From: Carex sylvatica
Taxonomy: Eukaryota > Streptophyta > Magnoliopsida > Poales > Cyperaceae
DNA: 64,000 nucleotides
Direction: 5' to 3'
Assembly (NCBI GenBank): GCA_964058845.1
Contig: CAXKVR010000233.1
Location: 62,001 to 126,000 of the forward strand
The position numbers and the translations under genes are program-made. Below the pieces are notes generated by a model. The model did no database searches and had not been told where the DNA came from. It saw only the letters and a list, made by a program, of their open reading frames with translations. The first letter of the stretch is position 1, and every line of letters begins with the position of its first letter. Shown in pieces: positions 1-9,790 of this stretch.

Positions 1-1151
1 GCCCCGCCAGCTTGAGATGCGCCACGTCCACGCCACGTCGGCGCTCCGCGCCCAACGCTAGCGGACCCTCCCGCGCTACCAGCGCCTCGCATCCTCATAA
101 GCGCATTCGGGCACTCCCTCGTCCAATGTCCCGCGCTACCACATACGAAACAAGCGCTAGTCTTGCGCCTATACTCAACCTCATCGTGCGCTTGATTGCA
201 CGATCGGCACCATTGCGAAGGAATCGCCGGTCTAAAACCCGGCATAGAGATCTGTCTAAACGGGGGTCTCGGCGCCATATTCGACCGAGGGGGTCTAGCA
301 AATGATGGTCCTCCCCTCGACCTCGACATTTGCCCACTCTGAGCATCCTTCTGTTTTACATTTCTTTCGGTCAGTTGCTCTTTCCTCCGCTTACCATGCA
401 TCTCTATCTGTTCTGCATGATCCATCATAGATTGCAACTCCGTAGCAGTCGGAGTATCAACAATCATCGAGATATTTCCATCCAAACCATCCAAATAGTG
501 CCTGTGATACCTTACCGCGTCATTCTGAATATCTGATGCATAACGCGATAACGCCAGAAACTCACTATTGTAATCCCCCACTGGACGCCCATCTTGCCTC
601 AATTCCAGAAACTTTCTCCGCAGCGCTTCACGTTGGATATTACTCAGAAATCTCCGGTTGAACTGCTGCTCAAACCATTCCCACGGAATTCTCGCTTCCT
701 CCCCGACATAACTGCGTCGGGCCCCATCCCACCAGAACCTTGCGTCACCCTCCAGTTGTTGCTCAGTTATCTCTACTTTGTCATCCTCAGGTGCGCGGCA
801 TAAATTTAGCTTTGCATTTATCTGCGCCAGCCATTCCTCGGCTGCCGCATACCCGCCGGTTCCATCATAGCGCGGCGGATTCAAGCGCAGAAACGAGTCA
901 TATAACCTTCTAAACTCTTCGGGTGCACCACCGCGAGCCACCGGTGCTGCATCCCGCATCTCTGCTTGGCGACCTCTCTCGTAGGCCGCAATCAGCCGGT
1001 CATCCATGTCCCGGTCTCTACCTGGCGCTCCTCCAGCGTCACCAGCTCCCCCAGCACCAGCTGGACCAGCCCCAGCCTGATCCGCAGTCGGCTCGATAAT
1101 CACTTCCGGATTCCTCCGAGGTCTGCCTCTACCTCGGTGTGGTGTTTCCAT
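1..1151 (-). CDS. gag: Ty3/gypsy gag polyprotein, 5' part (runs off left edge)
   Basis: An open frame starts at the ATG at 1151 on the minus strand and stays open for 383 codons to the window edge. After a low-complexity Gly/Ala/Arg N-terminus it shows the retrotransposon gag core (about residues 100-235; landmarks EEWLAQI, FWWDGAR, WEWFEQQF, LSRYASDI). A Cys-rich stretch follows, then a CCHC zinc knuckle, CFVCGSAGHWTREC, with C334, C337, H342 and C347. Gag forms the particle that packages element RNA. The knuckle and the preceding WCRSC segment resemble Tekay/Del-type chromoviruses (from memory). The start is supported by the primer-binding site and LTR about 130 bp upstream. No frameshift or stop is seen, so this insertion may be fairly young. 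Protease and polymerase would lie beyond position 1. Confidence 0.9.
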   Translation of the reverse strand, partial: METPHRGRGRPRRNPEVIIEPTADQAGAGPAGAGGAGDAGGAPGRDRDMDDRLIAAYERGRQAEMRDAAPVARGGAPEEFRRLYDSFLRLNPPRYDGTGGYAAAEEWLAQINAKLNLCRAPEDDKVEITEQQLEGDARFWWDGARRSYVGEEARIPWEWFEQQFNRRFLSNIQREALRRKFLELRQDGRPVGDYNSEFLALSRYASDIQNDAVRYHRHYLDGLDGNISMIVDTPTATELQSMMDHAEQIEMHGKRRKEQLTERNVKQKDAQSGQMSRSRGGPSFARPPRSNMAPRPPFRQISMPGFRPAIPSQWCRSCNQAHDEVEYRRKTSACFVCGSAGHWTRECPNALMRMRGAGSAGGSASVGRGAPTWRGRGASQAGG

Positions 1152-1278
1152 TTTCTGAATAAACAAAGTTAGTTTATAATATTCTATATATCATACGAAA
1201 TTCGTATAGTCGCGACGACCCCATTAATACGTATACCACTCTCGTATCCAAACAAGTCTGGTTCAGGTTCTAAACCAT

Positions 1279-1290
1279 GCTCTGATACCA
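1279..1290 (-). other. Primer-binding site for initiator Met tRNA
   Basis: On the minus strand this reads TGGTATCAGAGC, the usual plant LTR-retrotransposon site complementary to the 3' end of initiator methionine tRNA. It lies between the LTR end and gag and fixes the element's orientation as minus. About 14 bp separate it from the TGTGACA that closes the LTR. Confidence 0.85.
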
Positions 1291-1304
1291 ACCGGGGAAG
1301 GACC

Positions 1305-3854
1305 TGTCACACCCCGCGGCCCCACGAGGCGTGACGGGTGCCTCCTGTCGTAGACATACGGTTGCCCGTATGCCTACAAGGCAATTACGATATAATAGAA
1401 AGTAAAACACAACAAAACAAACAAACAAATAACTAAGAAAAACAGTTCATAAATCCCAACTGGTCAGGTAATATCATACAAAACCCGTATCTCAATGGAT
1501 ACGCATCACAAGATGACATAGAGAATATATATATATACAATCAAAACATAAATATATACATGTCTCTAATGTCAAAATACCAGACCACTAAGCAGCGGTG
1601 AAAACCAGGCCTACCGACCTCGTGTCTCTCTCGGATCCGCCGAACCGATACCTGAAAAATTAACCCAAAAGAGGGGATGAGAATTGAATTCTCAGTGCGA
1701 TAATTTGCCACAATTCGTTCCTGGACTTGCAATCACAGATTATATTCAAAAATAGAACACAAATAAAGTTCAAATCAGTTTATAATCATATATAAACATA
1801 AATGCACAAACCCGACAACATTCAATCAAATGAAATCACAATTCAGGAATTGCCAAGATGAAATTCAAGCACACAATATTTGGTTTAACTCGATTTTAGA
1901 ATATCTGGTAGTAACTACAGATGTTCCACCAAACTGGACCCCAATTCGTTCCCACTCGTCTGTAGGGTTACAGACACCTACAGACGGCTGCGCCAGGTAA
2001 AACCTTTTCTCATGACACTCATCTGTAATTACAGGCTTAACTGTTTAATTAAAAGTCTGGTTCCAATTCATATCCGAAAAATCCATATAAATCCAATTGA
2101 CCATCCAAACGCAATACCCCCTGGGTAATGCCTCCGATACACAGTCACCCATAACCAAAATCATAATACAAAGTCACTTACCCCTCATCCCAACCGGTAC
2201 TGGGAACTGCCGAGGGCCAGACGATCTAAAGCTTTAGAACACTGAGCGTCAAACGTCCATGCATTAGACTTTGACAAATCCGGATTCACCCCCTGGGTGA
2301 CGTCATCACGGTGGATGACAATAATACCATATCCACCAACCGATGGTGATATAAAGCACGGTGACTTTAATTCCAAAATCAGATCATTCAGATCAACACA
2401 AATAATAACCATACCAGCATGCAAATCAATCAGATAAAACAATTCAAGTTTCACTTTATTTGGGCAATGCAATGCATATGAATCAAAACACAGTTTAATT
2501 TCTGAATATAAAATATCAAACAAGTCCAGAAACCCCGCACCTGAGTAATAGCACACTCGCCTAAGGCTCAGGTGTCTCGAACGATCCTGAGATCTGATGC
2601 CTCGTATGATTACCACCTATTTTACACGTTAAATTCGATTAACGCGTTCGATTAATATCTGATAAGTTAACATTAGGTTAAACACGGTTTAAGGTTCGTA
2701 TTCGGGTCCTAATTACTTAAGTTTAGGTCATGGTTCCAAGGTTTAGGGTTAAAATAAAGCAAACCAATCAATTAGGGCATTCTGCATTTGTATTACGGCC
2801 CGAAGCCAATTTGTTGCGGCCCGCAGAGCTCCCAGCTGAATACCCTAATTCTTTTCCTTACCTCTTGCGGCCCGAAGTCATGATCCTTGCGGCCCGCAAC
2901 CATATGACAATCAAAAAGTCCGAGAGCACTCATTTAGACCTGCTTGGCTTGCGTCCCGCAATAATTTGCTTACGACCCGCAACCAACACTGCTCAACATA
3001 CTCCAAATTTGGTTAAGTACTGGACCCCTTCACGGCCCGCAAGGGAAGTTGTTGCGGCCCGCAACATTACACCAATTTTTAGGTTTTCGGTTTAGTTTTC
3101 GATTCCTTTCGATCGGGGTTCGATTGGTTGATATATATGGTTACGGTTATCAAATTCAAGGGTATCGGTATCTCTCGAATCATCGAGGAAACACACAATT
3201 CAAGGATTTCAAAATAACGACCAAATCCAAATCCAAATTCCAAATCCAATCGGTAGTTTTAACCAAATAACCAGAATCGAATATTTTACGAAGTTATAAC
3301 TCGATTTTCCGACAATTTCACACACAAATTCATTTCCATTATGACCCAACCCCAAAACCCTAGTTCATTTCCAAATTCCACAAGCAAATCAATCCGATTA
3401 TCGAGTTATAACGTTTCAAATCAAATTCGATCGAATTTCACCAAAAATCTGACAAATCGAATAAATTAGGATTTTCAAAAGAATTGAAAGGGAGAAAGAT
3501 ATACCAAATTGAAGCTTTATAATCGATCAAGGATCGTCAATTCAGCTTGAATCTCGATTTTCCGGTCAGTTCGATCAGTTCCCGCGCTCAATTTCTCTCT
3601 CTCTCTCTTTCCCTTTCTTGGTTCGGCCAACGTAACCCTCACGCAAATTTTTGTTTCAATGTTTCGGTGGAAATGAAAGGAGAAGAAAGAGTTTTTGTTT
3701 AATAATTGGAAATTTGCAAAATAACCCTCCAACTTTTAGTTATTAACAAACTTTAAAATGTTTATTACAAATAGGCTCTTTATGTAAATGTTTTATTTCA
3801 CAAATAAGCCCTTATGTAAATGTTTTTATTTATTATAAATTTCATAATGTCACA
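1305..3854 (-). mobile_element. 5' LTR of the Ty3/gypsy element (outer border uncertain)
   Basis: The inner border is well placed: on the minus strand the LTR closes with GTGTGACA at 1305, just before the primer-binding site. The region is less AT-rich than the DNA beyond it. The outer border is a guess: a TGTGACA start on the minus strand at 3854, just before a foldback element. A border near 3.70-3.76 kb is also possible. The 3' LTR is outside the window, so LTR identity and target duplication cannot be checked here. Confidence 0.55.
2793..3066. repeat. Eight dispersed copies of a GCGGCCCGCAA-type motif in the LTR
   Basis: Near-palindromic GC-rich motifs recur about every 20-60 bp: TTACGGCCCGAAG, TTGCGGCCCGCAG, TTGCGGCCCGAAG, TTGCGGCCCGCAAC, TTGCGTCCCGCAA, TTACGACCCGCAAC, TCACGGCCCGCAAG and TTGCGGCCCGCAAC. 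They lie about 1.5-1.8 kb from the primer-binding site, in the probable U3 part. They stand out from the AT-rich background and look like a cis-regulatory or protein-binding array. The function is inference. Confidence 0.7.
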
Positions 3855-3889
3855 TAACCTCTATATATATACTGATATAAATATAGATA

Positions 3890-4235
3890 GAAGTTGGCAA
3901 ATATCAAATCTATTGTTCCTGACGTCTTGTATAACTAAGTCAATTTTTAATTTTCAAAGTCCAAAAAATCGATGCAAACTGTTAGATGTGCTTAGAGACA
4001 AAATTTTACATATTTCTAAAGCAGTAACAGAAGCCACTGTTAGATTAGTGATTTTCAAAGTGGCTTAATAAATAGTAAAAAATATCAGAAAAATATAAAA
4101 TTTGGTCCCCAAGCACATTTTAATATAGAGATCACATCTAATGGTTTGGATTGACTTTTTAGACTTTGAAAATTGAAAAATAATTTAGTTGCATGGGATC
4201 TCATGAACAATCGATTTGATATGAGCCATGCAACC
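3890..4235. mobile_element. Foldback element, diverged (class g-like ends)
   Basis: The shared inner arm appears in both orientations around a centre near 4040 (TAGAGACAAAATTTTACAT left; AAATTTGGTCCCCAAGCACA right). The outer end AAGTTGGCAAATATCAAATC is mirrored by GATTTGATATGAGCC on the right. The left arm is eroded. A CT/TA/GT microsatellite follows directly. Confidence 0.6.
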
Positions 4236-4285
4236 TCTCTCTCTCTCTCTTTCTCTATATCTGTGTGTGTGTGTGTGTGTGTATA
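4233..4285. repeat. Compound (CT)n-(GT)n microsatellite
   Basis: CT repeats followed by GT repeats fill the gap between two foldback elements with almost no other sequence. Confidence 0.85.
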
Positions 4286-4681
4286 GAGGAGGGATCCAAT
4301 TACACCATTTTATGGTGACACATCTTGACACCATATTTTTATAAGTCATTTTTATAATTTTAAAATCCAAGCAGACGATTCGAACCGTTCAACATGATCT
4401 CCGTATTAAAATGTGCTTGGAGACCAAATTTTATATTTTTTAGAATTTTTTTAGTATTTATTAAGATGTGTACAAAATTGTTGTTTTAGGCAAATTTGGA
4501 CCATTGAAAAATAGTAATTTTAAAAAATTCTAAATAAATAGTAATTAATTTCCAAAAATATAAAAAATTTAGTCTCCAAGCACATTTAAATATGGACATC
4601 ACGTTGAATGGTTCAGATCGACTATTTGAATTTTAAAATCACAAAAAATGACTTATAAAAATATGGTGTCAAGATGTGGTC
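4286..4681. mobile_element. Foldback element, class a, right end truncated
   Basis: It opens with GAGGAGGGATCCAATTACA and the ATGGTGTCAAGATGTG motif, has the shared inner arm on both sides of a centre near 4480, and ends abruptly after ATGGTGTCAAGATGTGG. The outer 30-40 bp of the right arm are missing. The missing piece exists in the half element at 30545-30659. Confidence 0.75.
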
Positions 4682-4685
4682 TCCA

Positions 4686-6262
4686 AACAATATTAAATAT
4701 TGTTAGCGTGCAATGAGCAATATTAAATGATGTCTCTATCAAAAAATAAAAACTGCAAGAACAATATTTTCCACATGACAAATGTCCATATCATCAGGCA
4801 GTTTGTTTTATTTCAATGGATGAGCAATAATCCTGAATAGGACAGTTTCTTTGTTTGTTAAAATTGATGATTCTATTAGACCTAATGTAATTACTTTCAG
4901 CTCTTTCTTAATAAGTTTGATATCCTTTCTTGAAAAAGAATATAAATATTTGATATTGATATCCTTTCTTAAATTGCTCAGAATCAAATTATATATACAA
5001 CAACGAATTGACTTTGATTATGGTTCATTGGATGATAATTAATGTTACTCTTTTTTCTTTCAATATTTTCATTCTTTGCTCAAAGTAACTTATTATTATG
5101 CACGAAAATTCATTTTTTTCAAAGCTCCAATATTCGCCACAGGAGATTATATATTTTATATATAGACCTATGTTACTCGGATACTTAAATTAGAGATGTT
5201 AGGCAAACCAAAGTTTTATTTCAGTTTCATAAATAAAACCGAAAGCGAACCGTTCTAGTTTATCAACCGAACAGAACAGAAACGTAATTTTATTTATGTT
5301 TGTTCGGCTTAGCCGAAATTTGAGAAATAGTACCGACAATCCAAAAATTATCGCAAAATCATCATAGGTGCAGAAAAACGAGAAAGAAAGAGTTTTTTTA
5401 CTTCAAATCTATAGACATTCAATTTACAAACAATCTCAAAATGACAAAGATTCAAACAAAATTTACAAAGTTAACAAAAATCCATCCAACACCCCCACTA
5501 CTCAATAAAAGCAGCAAGAAACTAAGAACCCAAAACCAATCAAGATCCATAAATTATCACGTCGGAGCCGCGCCGATTTCGTCCGAGCTCTTAGGTTTGT
5601 ATGATGCTATAGTGAAAGAAAAAGTTAGAAATTATAAGAGGTGTGTGTGGCCGTGTGGGGAAGTGAAAATGAGATATATAGAGAGAGAAGAGTTGGTGGG
5701 GAGTGGGACCTAGTTGGAAAAAAGTGGAAATGAGAGAGAAAAGAGAGTGGGATATAGGTGGGACCAGCTGAGGATTAAAAAATTTAAAAAGCAAAAAAAT
5801 AGTGAGAGAAGAAGAGTCTTTGTTCGTTAATTTCAAAATTTTCGGTTCATACGTTAGTGAAACGGTCGGTTTGGTATATTCGGTTTTGAAATTTTTTAAG
5901 CCGAGCCGAATCAAAACATTAGATTGGTTTTAGAAAATGAACCGAATTAAACTATTAAATCGAAAAACCAAACTGTTTAGTCCAATTTAAATCGGTTCGG
6001 TTTAAAATCAATTAAACTGGATCCAATGAACACCCCTACTTCAAATAGACCTTTGTATTTGTATCGGATCCGTATCAGATACTGATACGGTACCGATACG
6101 TATCTACTTACATGGTGTATCCTTACTCAATCGATACAGTCGCTGCTACTCCATTGAAACTCATCGGTACGACTGGACACAGTCGGATCGAACCCAATGG
6201 TACCCGTAAACCGCACCCTCACCCATGAGCTGCGACCGTGAACCGTCTCTGTACCCGTGAAC
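4686..6262 (+). repeat. Segmental duplication, copy 1 (split by an hAT element)
   Basis: About 500 bp from 4686 and about 220 bp from 6039 match 7920-8970 closely in the same order and orientation. Shared landmarks are GACAAATGTCCATATCATCAG, TTCGCCACAGGAGATTATA and GAGCTGCGACCGTGAACC. The match is broken at 5191-6038 by an hAT element. Copy 2 carries a 310-bp insert that is absent here. Confidence 0.8.
5191..6038. mobile_element. Non-autonomous hAT-type element, 8-bp target duplication
   Basis: The duplicated segment at 7.9-9.0 kb serves as an empty site: it reads ACTTCAAATAGAC uninterrupted where this copy has about 848 bp inserted. Flanks are ACTTAAAT on the left and CTTCAAAT on the right. 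The ends are TAGAGATGTT and AACACCCCTA, the usual hAT pattern. Subterminal AACCG/CGGTT repeats (CGGTTCGGTTT and similar) occur at both ends, as in Ac-like elements. No transposase frame is present. Confidence 0.8.
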
Positions 6263-6550
6263 CACGCATACACCAATGCTAATAAGCAATTTTTTTTTTC
6301 TATCCTTCGTGATTCAGACATGGGACTTCCCAATTGAGCATCGAAACCTTTAACCAATATACAAGAGTTCCATTTGTGATATATTCGAGTAACTATAGTA
6401 TTTAATCTATTTTTAGATTAAGCCTCTAATTTTCGATAACTAGATTCAGTAAATTAGACTTTTATGATATATTCACATTTTTAATTAGACTTTTTATAAA
6501 TATTTAAATACAATATATAAAATAATAAATAATATATATATAGAGAGAGA

Positions 6551-6929
6551 GATGGGCTAAAATGACTCATTTTAGCTATTTTAAAAATTCAAACAACTGA
6601 TCCAAACCGTTCATCTTGTTCTCTATATTGAAATGTGCTTGGAGACCAAATTTTACATTTTTTTTGCAATTTATTTACTATTTATTAAGTATTTTTTAAA
6701 ATTGCTAATCCGATGGTCCAGAAAATTTTACTGTTCACAGCAAAACAGTAATTTTCAAAAATGCTTAATAAATAGTAACAAAATTCTAAAAAATGTAAAA
6801 TTTGGTCTCCAAGTACATTTCAATATAGAGATCACATCTAACGGTTTGGATCGATTGTTTGGACTTTCAAAATGAAAATACGACATGAAATACAAACGCT
6901 TGGTGAGCCATGGCTCACCCAAGTCAATC
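6551..6929. mobile_element. Foldback element, class b
   Basis: It begins GATGGGCTAAAATGA after (TA)n(GA)n and ends TCACCCAAGTCAATC before (TC)n(TA)n, so the flanking microsatellites mirror each other. Shared inner arms surround a centre near 6740 (TTTTACTGTTCACAGCAAAA). Confidence 0.8.
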
Positions 6930-6949
6930 TCTCTCTCTATATATACATA

Positions 6950-7356
6950 GGAACATGCTAGCATGCTACGCGTAGCATAGAGGACCTTCGTGCAATGGCT
7001 CAATATTCGACTTTTCAAAATCCTAACGGTCAATCCAAACCGTTCATCTTGTTCTCCATATTAATATGTGTTTGGAGACCAAATTTTACATTTTTTGGAA
7101 TTGTTTTACTATTTTTTTAGATTTATTGAAAATCGCTGTTTTTTTTATGGTCCTGATTTGCTGAAAACAGCAATTTTCAATAAATCTAAAAAAATAGTAA
7201 ACAAAATCCAAAAAATGAAAAATTTGGTCTTCAAACACATATTAATATGGAGAACAATATGAACGGTTCGGATCGACCGTTAGGATTTTAAAAAGTCAAA
7301 TATTGAGCCGTTGCACGGAGGCCCTCTATGCTACGCATAGCATGCTAGCATATTCC

Positions 7357-7357
<1 letters not shown>
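6950..7357. mobile_element. Foldback element, class c
   Basis: It begins GAACATGCTAGCATGCTACG and ends CTACGCATAGCATGCTAGCA plus TATTC. Nearly the whole 400 bp folds on itself, with only a short loop near 7145. A (TA)n tract follows at 7358. Confidence 0.85.
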
Positions 7358-7389
<32 letters not shown>

Positions 7390-7660
7390 CACATATCATA
7401 TTCTATATTTTTTAAAAATAACTGTATCGCTGTATTCGTATCGTATCTGATACGATACCTGTATCCATATTCATACAACATAGATATACACAAAGGTGTA
7501 TCCTACACACTAGATTACAACCATTAGGTCTATGTTTTGACCAATTATAATTTAAAAGTACAATTATAACCACCTTTTCCAATTTATTTAAAATAAGAGA
7601 GTCAAAAAACGAACCATGCACCATTGAAGTATTGTAGGTTGTTTTAATTAAATGAAGTAT

Positions 7661-8052
7661 TATAATGATTGATATACATGCGTGCACTAATATATATATG
7701 TTCCGAGTTCCAAATGAAGTTATTGTTTCCCAAATAGCTCATAATATTAAAATTAAATATTGTACACGTGTCATGAGCAAAATTAAATGATGTCTCTATC
7801 AAAAAAAAAACAGCAAGAATTAATATTTTCCACATCACAAATGTCCATATCATCAGCTATAATGATTGATATACATGCGTGCACCAATATATATATGTTC
7901 CTAGTTCCAAATGAAGTTATTGTTTCCCAAATAGCGCATAATATTAAAATTAAATATTGTACACGTGTCATGAGCAAAATTAAATGATGTCTCTATCAAA
8001 AAAAGAACAGCAAGAACAATATTTTCCACATGACAAATGTCCATATCATCAG
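7661..8052 (+). repeat. 197-bp tandem duplication
   Basis: Two adjacent units (7661-7857 and 7858-8052) both start TATAATGATTGATATACATG and end GTCCATATCATCAG. They differ by only a few bases. The second unit leads into the segmental duplication copy 2. Confidence 0.85.
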
Positions 8053-8970
8053 ACTGTTAGTTTTATTTCAATGGAGCAATAATCCTGAATGGGACATTTT
8101 ATTTGTTTGGTAAAATTGATAATTCTATTAGACCTAATGTAATTACTTTCAGCTCTTTCTTAGTTTGATATCCTTTCTTAAAAAAGAATATAAATATTTG
8201 ATATTGTGTAATAAAAATTAATTCTAATTAATGTATGTATTGGATCTGTTGGAACTTGGAAGCCAACGGACTAAAGAGAAATTGGAGTCTTTCGATTGCA
8301 TTAGTGGTATCTTAAAAGCGGTTCCGTGAGAGCGTCAAGTCAGTCCGAGCAGTACCTCGTGTTAAAGCCAGTAGCCAGTCTTTCTCAACGATACAGAAAG
8401 ATGCTAAGACAGAGGGTTGTGACCATACAGTAAAGGAAGGAATGTTCTGGGCCAGGAGGATTGGATTCTTTCTTTCATTCAGAAAATAGGAGATAGTTAT
8501 GCCTTTTGTTTCTACTTTTTCTTATATTGCTCAGAATCAAAATATATACAACAACGAATTGGCTTCGATTATGGTTCATTACATGATAATTAATGTTACT
8601 CTTTTTTCTTTCAATATTTTCATTCTTTGCTTAAAGTAACTTCTAATTATGCACTAAAATTCATTTATTTTCAAAGCTCCAATATTCGCCACAGGAGATT
8701 ATACATTTTATATATATAGAACTATGTTACTCGGATACTTCAAATAGACATTCGTATCTGTATAGGACACGTATCAGATACTGATACTTGCTCGATACGG
8801 TACCGATACGTATCCGCTTACAGAGGCTATCCTTATTCAGTTGATACAGTCGCCGATACTCCGTTGAAACTCACAGGTACGGCTAGATATAGTCGGATCG
8901 AACCCATTAGCACTCGTGAACCGTACCCACACACATGAGCTGCGACCGTGAACCATCCCCGCACCCATGA
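7920..8970 (+). repeat. Segmental duplication, copy 2
   Basis: It matches 4686-5190 plus 6039-6262. It has no hAT element but has a roughly 310-bp extra block at 8206-8515. The distal part contains short palindromes such as GTATCAGATACTGATAC. Confidence 0.8.
8206..8515. other. GC-richer 310-bp insert within duplication copy 2
   Basis: Relative to copy 1, extra sequence begins after TTTGATATTG and ends before TTATATTGCTCAG. It is visibly richer in G and C than anything nearby (for example GCGGTTCCGTGAGAGCGTCA) and has no clear terminal repeats or long frame. Organellar DNA transferred to the nucleus is one explanation; I could not identify it. Confidence 0.5.
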
Positions 8971-9094
8971 ATTTGATAATTAACCGTAACTATTTTTTAT
9001 TTGAATATACTTGGTGATATAGGTGAGCATGCAGTACGTGGATGGATACAAAATATAATGTTATAATCAAACTTTAGTCGTGCTGATACTTGGA

Positions 9095-9341
9095 TTGTGT
9101 CAAAAAGAGGTCAACACCTCTACGCCATCGGTTCTGTAACCCATACGTTATCACAGAGATACTCAAAACCAACGGTAGAATATTTAAAGGGGATGGCAAA
9201 GATTTCCGTTGATTAGATTAAATAGTGCATAAAAAGTTGAAAGAATTTATGGCGCTGCCTCTGATTACATACACCATCTTGCAGAAGTACATCCCATGCA
9301 TGGTAAAGGGACGATAGTAAATTTGTTTTTTTGTTGTTGTG
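9095..9341. mobile_element. CACTA 3'-end-like fragment
   Basis: It shares phrases with the right end of the CACTA element at 19056-22881: ACACCATC...GCAGAAGTACATC and a GATGGCA/GATAGTA stretch followed by a T-run and GTTGTTGTG in place of GGAGTAGTG. The terminus is degraded and no left end was found. Confidence 0.4.
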
Positions 9342-9490
9342 AATATTTCCTTTCATAGGTATTAATATACTTTAGACAAGCAAAATTCAGTGATAGAATT
9401 TTGCAGTCCCGCCAAGTAGTTATGCTAGTTATAATACAAATGCTGTAGCGCATGTACTGTCATCAGCTAGCAAATCAAAACATTCTATTT

Positions 9491-9620
9491 TGGCATGCTT
9501 TTTCACATGGACTATAACCTGTAGCGCTATTGGTGATGTTGGCATGCTTTTTCACATGGACAATAACCTGTAGCGCTATTGATCATGTTGGAATGATTTT
9601 TCACATGGACAATAACATAA
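9491..9620. repeat. 49-bp tandem repeat in the CYP79 promoter (2.7 units)
   Basis: Units start at 9491, 9540 and 9589 with TGGCATGCTTTTTCACATGG (third copy slightly changed) and contain TGTAGCGCTATTG. The array ends about 80 bp upstream of the TATA box, so it lies in the proximal promoter and may duplicate transcription-factor sites. Confidence 0.85.
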
Positions 9621-9699
9621 TACCGTCGGCTCTTTAATTTTAAGCGAAGAGTAAGTATTAGTTTAATTCTATCTGTCATATGTGTAATGCTTCGAATGT

Positions 9700-9707
9700 T
9701 ATAAATA
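9700..9707 (+). promoter_or_regulatory. TATA box of the CYP79 gene
   Basis: TATAAATA lies 84 bp upstream of the start codon, a usual distance for a plant 5' UTR of about 50 bp. Confidence 0.6.
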
Positions 9708-9790
9708 CTAGCTGGCATTTGAAACCAAGGCATAAAACCTTTACCAAGTCCCAAAAGACGAAGACACCTAATTAAACCTTACAATAAAAA

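Noticed and set aside
1305..3854. LTR read as a plus-strand element beginning TGTCACACC
   Set aside because: The primer-binding site and the gag frame both lie on the minus strand on the other side, which fixes the orientation.
6265..6360. Possible tRNA-derived SINE head read on the minus strand (GGTTAAAGGTTTCGATGC, A-rich tail)
   Set aside because: No clear B box (GGTTCGAATCC type) and no flanking target duplication.
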